Below are positions 58,471-64,000 of a stretch of DNA of 64,000 nucleotides, in pieces. The stretch comes from a virus. The number at the start of each line of letters is the position of its first letter. The stretch's first letter is position 1. A program made the translations under genes and the position numbers. The stretch spans positions 1 to 64,000 of IMG/VR virus record IMGVR_UViG_3300042691_053605. The stretch is one strand, 5' to 3'. The notes under the pieces are model-generated. The model made no database searches, was not told the origin of the DNA, and worked only from the letters and a program-made list of their open reading frames with translations.

Positions 58471-60639
58471 TTAGAAGATATCTACTGCAAACTGATAAGT
58501 TGCGGGGTCTAGACAGATGAGCTCGATGATAGGGTTATCTCCTTTTGCCGCAAATTGTGTGTAAGTAATAAATCCAATTTCTGCGGAGTACGGGAATCCT
58601 GTGTTAAGCGAGTCAAGAGCATCTGAATATATGATGAAATTGAAATTGCCGTTTGTATTTGACATATCGATTCCATTTTCAAAGGCTATTCTGAAAACCT
58701 GACCCTTTTGCCACTTATTGACTGTGTCGTTAACGTATAATATGATATCTCTATCGGTTGAAGGAGGGGCAGATGCCGTTCCGCCTTCGATCTTCAAATA
58801 ATTATTGTAGTCCAATAAGTTTCTTAAGAAGCTGTAACTTGTAGGATTAACCACAAAACTTGAAGGGAATGTAATAAGAGAGGTATCAGTAGTAGATGAC
58901 AATGTACCAATATTGTACATTTGTCGTGTATTAATTACCTTTGCACTTCCAGGACTGGATTTGTCAATGTTTATTCCCGCGCCTGGTTGTAAAAGATCTA
59001 AATTGTAAGAAACCTGAATGCTAGTAGTACCAGCATATATGTTGTTAATTTCCTGGTAAACATTTTCAATCATGTTTACCAAGTTTTGGTTATTTACAAA
59101 TACTTGTTGTGACTGCTCAATTAAGAGTTGCAAAGAATCCAAGCGTTGATTAATTTCAGCCGCGGATTGCGAATTAATGATTTGGTTATTGAGATCGTTT
59201 ACCTGGTTTTGTAGTGCTACCAATTGATTTTGATTTGCCTCAAGCAAATCTGAAGAATTCATCAACTGATTAAGAGCCTCCATAAACTGCTGTAATGAAT
59301 ACGGATTGTAGTCATTAATGCTGGTTTCAATTGAGGTATCTTGGCTGTTTACATCAAATTTGATATTTACACGGAAAGCGTAAGAGTTTCCGTTATCGCC
59401 GGTTAAAGAATTTGGTTTGTACTTGGTATACTGTGGAATAAACCCACCGCCGCCTGCCTGTGGATCTACGTTATCTAAAAATAGTATTCCAAATAGGTTT
59501 GTAGTAAAATTGGTAGAATCATTTGGATCATACAAATCATAATACAACATTACTGTATTGAAACTAAATGACTGCGAAACCGCTAATTCATTGTATTTAC
59601 CAAATTCCGTAATAGCGTTATTGACCATACCTGCATATGCAGTTTGATCATAAACAAGACTAATTCCGTCTAATCGGTTTCGTACAAATTCCGTTGTATA
59701 GTTTACACTTTCTATTTTTAGACGATCATTTGAAACGTCGCCAAACGAGGCATCCGTAAGATATGAATCCTGGTATGCATTAGTAAACCACCAATCATTT
59801 GCTACCCAGTTGCCTGCTACAATATCGTATTTGTAAAAAGTTCCATTTGCGCCTGACGGATCATTTACATCCAGAGTATTTAGAACCGAATCATAATATG
59901 CTTCTAAACTTAGTCCTGCAGGAGAAACTGTGTTTACATCTCTTCCAAAAAGATACGGAGCGTTTAACGGATTTGCTGGCGCATTCTGATATACTGTATT
60001 AGCCGCGTAATTGGCATCCGAAATAGAATCAAATAAGACTACCGGAGTATTACCGTGACTAGTAGGAACATAAATATAAACCTCAGAAAAAGCATTAAAA
60101 TTGTTTCTTACTGAATTGATAATGCTTACGTCACCAATGTACTTTATTACGCGGTTATAGAAAGAACTTGAATCTTCTTCAACATAAGCTTTTCCAGTTT
60201 GCCAGTTTTGAACTACTGAGGCAACGGCTTCTCCGCCATCCGCTTCACGGAAACGAATCGCTCCCATTTCCTTAAGCCACTTAAAGAAAACACGTTCAGA
60301 AACTGTGCGATTTAGATTAGGATCATAGCTGCTTTGACCAGTTAGTAGCGCTTCAAGATTTAAGCAATAGTTTTGAAAAGATTCACCAAAGTAATCGTTC
60401 CAAGATTTGCTACCATCAATTTGTTCATAGCCTCCTGGGATATTTTTTAAGCCAGTGGTATTACTTAAATCTGGTGAAGAATTTTGTAACGGAGGCAAGT
60501 CCAGCAAAGCAAATCGCGAAAAACGAAACTTTTTCTGTGAATCATTAAAAGTTAAGCCTAAATCTTCTGATGCAGAAGAAAAGGTATAAAAAGTTCCGCC
60601 TTGTAAGCGTATTGGTCTAATTAGTGGAGCTACTGCCAT
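58471..60639 (-). CDS. Structural protein with central coiled coil, fibre-like (722 residues)
   Basis: A beta-rich N-terminal half is followed by a coiled coil at about 450-540 (NQNQLVALQNQVNDLNNQII; QSQQVFVNNQNLVNMIENVY). The C-terminal half is beta-rich again. Coiled coils between two beta parts fit a trimeric fibre or whisker protein. No family recognised. The gene is 15 nt from its upstream neighbour and 44 nt before the next gene. Confidence 0.6.
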   Translation of the reverse strand: MAVAPLIRPIRLQGGTFYTFSSASEDLGLTFNDSQKKFRFSRFALLDLPPLQNSSPDLSNTTGLKNIPGGYEQIDGSKSWNDYFGESFQNYCLNLEALLTGQSSYDPNLNRTVSERVFFKWLKEMGAIRFREADGGEAVASVVQNWQTGKAYVEEDSSSFYNRVIKYIGDVSIINSVRNNFNAFSEVYIYVPTSHGNTPVVLFDSISDANYAANTVYQNAPANPLNAPYLFGRDVNTVSPAGLSLEAYYDSVLNTLDVNDPSGANGTFYKYDIVAGNWVANDWWFTNAYQDSYLTDASFGDVSNDRLKIESVNYTTEFVRNRLDGISLVYDQTAYAGMVNNAITEFGKYNELAVSQSFSFNTVMLYYDLYDPNDSTNFTTNLFGILFLDNVDPQAGGGGFIPQYTKYKPNSLTGDNGNSYAFRVNIKFDVNSQDTSIETSINDYNPYSLQQFMEALNQLMNSSDLLEANQNQLVALQNQVNDLNNQIINSQSAAEINQRLDSLQLLIEQSQQVFVNNQNLVNMIENVYQEINNIYAGTTSIQVSYNLDLLQPGAGINIDKSSPGSAKVINTRQMYNIGTLSSTTDTSLITFPSSFVVNPTSYSFLRNLLDYNNYLKIEGGTASAPPSTDRDIILYVNDTVNKWQKGQVFRIAFENGIDMSNTNGNFNFIIYSDALDSLNTGFPYSAEIGFITYTQFAAKGDNPIIELICLDPATYQFAVDIF

Positions 60640-60654
60640 CCCAAGAATCTATTT

Positions 60655-61476
60655 TTAGAAGTAGGTTACGTCTCCGTGCGCTCCTATAACAATCCAGCCA
60701 TTTGAAGTTACCGCAAGATCAATCCAAATACCTCTAAATTTGGCGGTTGTACTGTTAATATTGTCGTTCAAAATAATGTTTGCTGCAAGAGTTGTATTGC
60801 TGAACGCAGGAGCAAATCCTGCACTGTTATTAATTTCAAATTGCAAGTTTGTAGGCGCTACGCTATCAAAAAGAAGAGTGATAATTTGCCCGTCATTTAA
60901 AGCGCTAGGCAGAGGTAAGACCAAGATATTATTAGGTGCAGTAACTGTACTTACATCCAAATGAACATATCTTGTATTTACATCAATATCATTTGATAAA
61001 ACACCCGTAAGAGTTTGTACATTTAGAAGCGGAGATTTTGTGGTAAATCCATAAAGTTGCTCATGCGCGTAAGAATCATTTTCAATATTTTGCAAATAAT
61101 TGGTAAGTACGTTTGTACCTGCGGTGCCTGCGGTATTATTAAAAGTTACATCGCCATCCGCATCCAAATTAGCAGTAATATCAGCATTACCTGTTACTGT
61201 CAGGGTTGAACTATTGGTAGCGGTACCTAGCGAAAGATTACCATCAATCTGTGCAGATCCCTGATTAAGGAATGTCACAACGCTGGCCGCTCTGGTATAT
61301 TTCAAAACCTGAACATCGCCAACATTCAGTGCCCCGCCAGGAACGTATGAAGTGTTTAGGCGAGTTTCTAAGGTATTAACCGCGTTTTGTAAAAGTGTGA
61401 AATTGTTATTGATCACAACTCGTGAAGCTGCAATATTGTCTCCACCAAGAATTTCTGTGATTGTTATTGTTGCCAT
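60655..61476 (-). CDS. Short tail fibre protein with conserved attachment motif
   Basis: A 273-residue protein. The start TEILGGDNIAASRVVINNNFTLLQNAVNTLETRLN shares the D-[NS]-I-A...N-x-NF pattern with the N-terminus of the giant fibre, so both may attach at the same site. Repetitive beta strands follow (QIDGNLSLGTATNSSTLTVT; NADITANLDADGDVTFN), typical of phage fibre shafts. A class C promoter-like site is 28 nt upstream of the start, so it probably starts the structural transcription unit. Confidence 0.65.
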   Translation of the reverse strand: MATITITEILGGDNIAASRVVINNNFTLLQNAVNTLETRLNTSYVPGGALNVGDVQVLKYTRAASVVTFLNQGSAQIDGNLSLGTATNSSTLTVTGNADITANLDADGDVTFNNTAGTAGTNVLTNYLQNIENDSYAHEQLYGFTTKSPLLNVQTLTGVLSNDIDVNTRYVHLDVSTVTAPNNILVLPLPSALNDGQIITLLFDSVAPTNLQFEINNSAGFAPAFSNTTLAANIILNDNINSTTAKFRGIWIDLAVTSNGWIVIGAHGDVTYF

Positions 61477-61504
61477 TTTCTAATGTTTTTTGAACTTTTC
61501 TAAA

Positions 61505-61514
61505 CTATATATCT
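61505..61514 (-). promoter_or_regulatory. Class C promoter-like site opening the structural block
   Basis: Minus-strand AGATATATAG, whose final TAG is also the stop of the Fpg/Nei gene, 28 nt before the first structural gene. The best-placed class C site, since everything from 61.5 down to 37.3 kb is structural. Confidence 0.5.
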
Positions 61515-62371
61515 TCGCCTTCTGTGTTAGGCTTTGATTCTCTATATGATTCTGGAACAAATTCTTCCCATTGTGGATCATACCAAAATCTTCTACCAGT
61601 TTTATCAATAACCGAATGGCCTTTTTGATATGTTTTCATCCAATCATTAAAACCATGTGCAGGAACGCCATTAGGGTTTATCCAATCTTTTAATTGGCCG
61701 CCCCCTAATGTATAGGCATCTCGTACACATAAGTGTGTGGTTTTAAGCAGCAGTTCCAATTGATCAACTGTTAGCTCGTTTGCTATAGTAAACGGCATAA
61801 TACCGGTTCTGTGCAATATTTCCGCGCGAAGGTAATTACCTACCCCGTTAAAGTAGCCTTGATTCATTAAGACTTCATTAATAGGAAATCTAAATGCTTT
61901 GGAAGTCTTAAAATTAGCACGGATATTTTGAGTAAATTCATTGTATTCCGTAAGAGGACAGGGACCACGATTATTTGCCCAGTTCCCCCATTTCCATTTT
62001 GCAAAACGACGGATATCATGTAAAACCAGCAAGTCTCCACGAGTAGTAATCAGCCGCAAATGAGAATGCTTAAGAACTCGGTCCCTTTCCGGACTGTCAT
62101 GCCGAACCATAGCCCAGGATCCACTCATACCTAAGGTCACCATTAAATTTCGAATGTCTTCTCCTGCAGGTCCACCTCCAATCAGCTCTAAAATAAGTTT
62201 TAACTCCTTTCCACGGCTTTCGGCTTTTACCGTAAAAACGGCTCCACCGAAAGGATCCAGCTCTGTCTTTACTTTTGACACTGTTGATTTTTCAATTTGT
62301 TCAAAAAACTGATTGGCGGCAACTGCATTAATAAAGTCGCCCATGATTTTAACCTCGGCTAATTCTGGCAT
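61505..62371 (-). CDS. Fpg/Nei-type DNA glycosylase
   Basis: A 288-residue protein beginning MPELAEVK with catalytic Pro2 and Glu3. Lys55 in ESRGKELKL is the DNA-contacting lysine. The helix-two-turn-helix is NQGYFNGVGNYLRAEIL. The C-terminus GHSVIDKTGRRFWYDPQ replaces the four-cysteine zinc finger by a zincless finger with Arg, as in NEIL1-like proteins. It excises oxidised bases and cleaves the abasic site. Its start overlaps the stop of the exonuclease gene by 1 nt. Confidence 0.9.
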   Translation of the reverse strand: MPELAEVKIMGDFINAVAANQFFEQIEKSTVSKVKTELDPFGGAVFTVKAESRGKELKLILELIGGGPAGEDIRNLMVTLGMSGSWAMVRHDSPERDRVLKHSHLRLITTRGDLLVLHDIRRFAKWKWGNWANNRGPCPLTEYNEFTQNIRANFKTSKAFRFPINEVLMNQGYFNGVGNYLRAEILHRTGIMPFTIANELTVDQLELLLKTTHLCVRDAYTLGGGQLKDWINPNGVPAHGFNDWMKTYQKGHSVIDKTGRRFWYDPQWEEFVPESYRESKPNTEGEDI

Positions 62372-63090
62372 TACAAAATGTTTTCTTGAATTGTTTGTGG
62401 ATGATAAATGTAAAAAATCTTTTCGGCAAGTTGTATCATGGCCTTAACGTCCTTTTCACAGTAGGCGACAACTCGATCAACTTGGCCGTCCCAATATACT
62501 CCATGTACCACGCTGCCATCAATATCATCTTTAGGAGTAGGAATTCCCATGCCAAAACAGGCTTCCTCAAATGTTACATCAAGAGAAGAACCGCTTTTCC
62601 ACATTTCTTTCATATCAAAAATGTTCATTTCCCACGGCTTCTTCTCATAAGAACTTAAGCAATTAGGAACCTGAATTCCGTTCATTAAGAGACGACGAAC
62701 AATCCATGGAACGTCAAAGTTTTTAATGTTCCAACCGGTTGGTATTAGGCCAGCAGAATCTGCTTTATGAAAAAGATTTGCAACTTTTTTCAAGAGCACC
62801 GTTTCATTTTCATCAGCAATGCTTTGGATTTGAAAGTCGCCATCTTTCCAGATTCCATAAGAAACGCAAGCAATTCTACCAAATTCTGGAAAAAGCGCTA
62901 CATTTTCTAAGAAGTCATGGTCAGGATCTCCTTTCCAGCTTTTTCCGTTTTGAAGTCGGTTACTCTTTTTTGCGAAGATTTCTCGTGCAATTTCTCCGCG
63001 GTCTTCAACCAGCTGCGACATATGCTTGCGTTGACCGCATGTTTCGATATCGAAGAACAAGAATTTCTTAAATTTTTCCCGTGAATACAT
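62371..63090 (-). CDS. Stand-alone 3'-5' exonuclease of the PolB exonuclease type
   Basis: A 239-residue RNase H-like exonuclease. FFDIETCG supplies Asp14 and Glu16; GWNIKNFDVPWI supplies Asp126; AYCEKDVKAM supplies Asp214. These are the three Exo motifs of the PolB_exo_2 type (predicted exonuclease related to PolB). It is separate from the exonuclease within the split polymerase, which looks active. It may give extra proofreading or end processing. A class A site drives it divergently from the plus-strand unit. Confidence 0.88.
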   Translation of the reverse strand: MYSREKFKKFLFFDIETCGQRKHMSQLVEDRGEIAREIFAKKSNRLQNGKSWKGDPDHDFLENVALFPEFGRIACVSYGIWKDGDFQIQSIADENETVLLKKVANLFHKADSAGLIPTGWNIKNFDVPWIVRRLLMNGIQVPNCLSSYEKKPWEMNIFDMKEMWKSGSSLDVTFEEACFGMGIPTPKDDIDGSVVHGVYWDGQVDRVVAYCEKDVKAMIQLAEKIFYIYHPQTIQENIL

Positions 63091-63112
63091 ATTATGAATT
63101 TATTATTTAGTT

Positions 63113-63140
63113 CTTTTATACTGGGATTGTATAAAGTTTT
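63113..63140 (-). promoter_or_regulatory. Class A promoter-like site for the exonuclease gene
   Basis: Minus-strand AAAACTTT, 12 nt, TATAAAAG, 22 nt before the exonuclease ATG. It stands back to back with the plus-strand site, its upstream box only 2 nt away. Confidence 0.6.
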
Positions 63141-63142
63141 CC

Positions 63143-63172
63143 AAAACCTTTTTCCAGATGTGTATAAAATAG
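63143..63172 (+). promoter_or_regulatory. Class A promoter-like site for the plus-strand unit
   Basis: Plus-strand AAAACCTT, 12 nt (ending in GTG), TATAAAATAG, 54 nt before the ATG at 63227. The TATAAAATAGwTATCrGAA tail is shared with the hsp20 site. Confidence 0.62.
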
Positions 63173-63226
63173 ATATCGGAAGAAGGTAGGAATGAACTAT
63201 ATTCTAAGCACTAACAACCAACTAAT

Positions 63227-63496
63227 ATGAACGATAAAGACTTAAGAGCTATGGCTCAAGCACAAAGCAGACTTGATTTGTCTGACGCCCCTTGGCACGC
63301 ATGTGAAAAAGGCAATCTATTATATGATTACTCTACTATGTTTAAGAGAGTATCTCCACTTATTTCGCCCACCGGTAATGAAGAATTTGCTGCCGCTGAA
63401 GTTATTCTTTGCAAAACTTGCGGAAAGATTCCTCCATTCTTTGCAGAAAAAATGGGTGAAGTTCCTGCCGAATTAAAGTCAGATTGCACAAAATAA
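63227..63496 (+). CDS. Small hypothetical protein with a CxxC motif
   Basis: An 89-residue protein, first gene of the plus-strand unit. A helical start (DLRAMAQAQSRLDLSDA) is followed by ILCKTCGKIPPFF, a CxxC pair that may bind zinc with Cys27 and Cys87. I do not recognise the family. It ends 4 nt before the next gene. Confidence 0.65.
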   Translation: MNDKDLRAMAQAQSRLDLSDAPWHACEKGNLLYDYSTMFKRVSPLISPTGNEEFAAAEVILCKTCGKIPPFFAEKMGEVPAELKSDCTK

Positions 63497-63500
63497 TTAA

Positions 63501-64000
63501 ATGGCGCAGACAAAAATTCTAGCCATATCTTTTGCCTTCAATGAAATTAATTTCATTAAGTTAAAAAAACAATGGTGCAAAAATGAAAATATTGATCTCT
63601 ATATTATAGACAATATTTCTAATGATGGCACATGGGAATGCTTATTGGAGCAAGGCATTTCATGCCATCAATTTGATACAAATGGCGAGTTTCACCTAAA
63701 TAAGCTCCAGGATGAACTCATTAAAACTGTTCATGCTATTAAGCCTGATTGGATAATTTATATGGGCGCTGATGAATTTCTTTTTTCTCCAAATGGAATT
63801 AGAAAAGATATAGAAGAAGCGGATCGGCAAGGCTATACTGTCATAAATAATAAAACTTTAAACTTTCACAATACCGGTGAAAACTCAGACTTACATATGT
63901 TTGAAAAGTTTTTTTATTATAGCGATTACGGAACTCAGGTCAGAATAAAAAAGTACTCACCTAACATATCTTTGTGGGCTGACTATTTTGTAGGCGATAC
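63501..64000 (+). CDS. Glycosyltransferase-like protein, truncated at window end
   Basis: An open frame of 166 complete codons from ATG at 63501, cut by the window edge. It reads MAQTKILAISFAFNEINFIK, then YIIDNISNDGTWECL (the D-N-x-S-x-D-G-T nucleotide-sugar-binding element), then WIIYMGADEFLF (a D-x-D-like metal site). This order fits family 2-like glycosyltransferases (Glyco_tranf_2_4). It might modify phage DNA, virion or host surface; the substrate is unknown. It looks more A+T-rich than the replication genes. Confidence 0.72.
   Translation, partial: MAQTKILAISFAFNEINFIKLKKQWCKNENIDLYIIDNISNDGTWECLLEQGISCHQFDTNGEFHLNKLQDELIKTVHAIKPDWIIYMGADEFLFSPNGIRKDIEEADRQGYTVINNKTLNFHNTGENSDLHMFEKFFYYSDYGTQVRIKKYSPNISLWADYFVGD

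Noticed and set aside
1-64000. tRNA genes and CRISPR arrays
   Set aside because: All gaps between genes are shorter than about 250 nt, and no cloverleaf or regularly spaced direct repeats were seen; a tRNA search program would settle this.

Overview
The window is a 64 kb piece of the genome of a T4-like tailed phage (myovirus type). It carries homologues of UvsX, UvsW, a UvsY-like protein, gp32, primase gp61, sliding clamp gp45, gp43-type DNA polymerase, a gp39/gp52-type topoisomerase, a class I ribonucleotide reductase and several giant tail/fibre proteins. The host is probably a Bacteroidetes/Flavobacteriia bacterium. This is inferred from A-rich leaders without clear Shine-Dalgarno sequences, TTTG-N18-TATACTAT promoter-like sites, an NAD-dependent ligase, and a nuclease signal peptide ending in VAQN. 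Nearly everything is on the minus strand. Only the Hsp20 gene (16.3 kb) and the right end (63.2 kb onward) are on the plus strand, each behind its own promoter-like site.

Layout, in plus coordinates. 0-16 kb holds replication and nucleotide metabolism: uvsX, the C-terminal half of a split DNA polymerase, sliding clamp, ClpP-like protease, topoisomerase subunits, NAD-dependent ligase, nrdA, nrdB, the N-terminal half of the polymerase, and dUTPase. 16.7-31 kb is a dense accessory block of small genes. Most start with a shared tag of the form M-K-[HY]-[VIL]-x-x-[FY]-x-x-[FY]-[LV]-x-E followed by G/A/S, which resembles the capsid-targeting sequence (CTS) of T4 internal proteins and Alt. The tagged proteins include an ADP-ribosyltransferase-like protein, a Pol-beta-type nucleotidyltransferase, an NMN-adenylyltransferase-like HxGH enzyme, a ligase-type KTDG nucleotidyltransferase and a possible cysteine peptidase. 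31-37 kb is recombination and replication: UvsW, a RecB-type nuclease, a UvsY-like protein, primase, gp32 SSB and a RuvC-like resolvase. 37-61.5 kb is the tail/fibre structural block, with proteins up to 2556 residues. 61.5-64 kb has an Fpg/Nei glycosylase, a stand-alone 3'-5' exonuclease, and a plus-strand unit ending in a truncated glycosyltransferase.

Regulation. Three families of repeated intergenic motifs look like promoters. Class A is AAACTTT-N12 or N14-TATAAA at seven sites, before clamp, topoisomerase, Hsp20 and exonuclease genes. Class B is TTTG-N18-TATACTAT at two sites. Class C is ATATATAG at six sites, nearly all before virion or CTS-tagged genes, so it may be the late promoter. 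Intrinsic terminators lie near 5.88, 10.65 and 16.69 kb, and one unusual terminator lies inside a coding sequence at 23.9 kb. The most exciting hypothesis is that about 20 proteins are loaded into the capsid by a cleavable N-terminal tag and injected with the DNA. All names rest on motif reading by eye; no database search was run.
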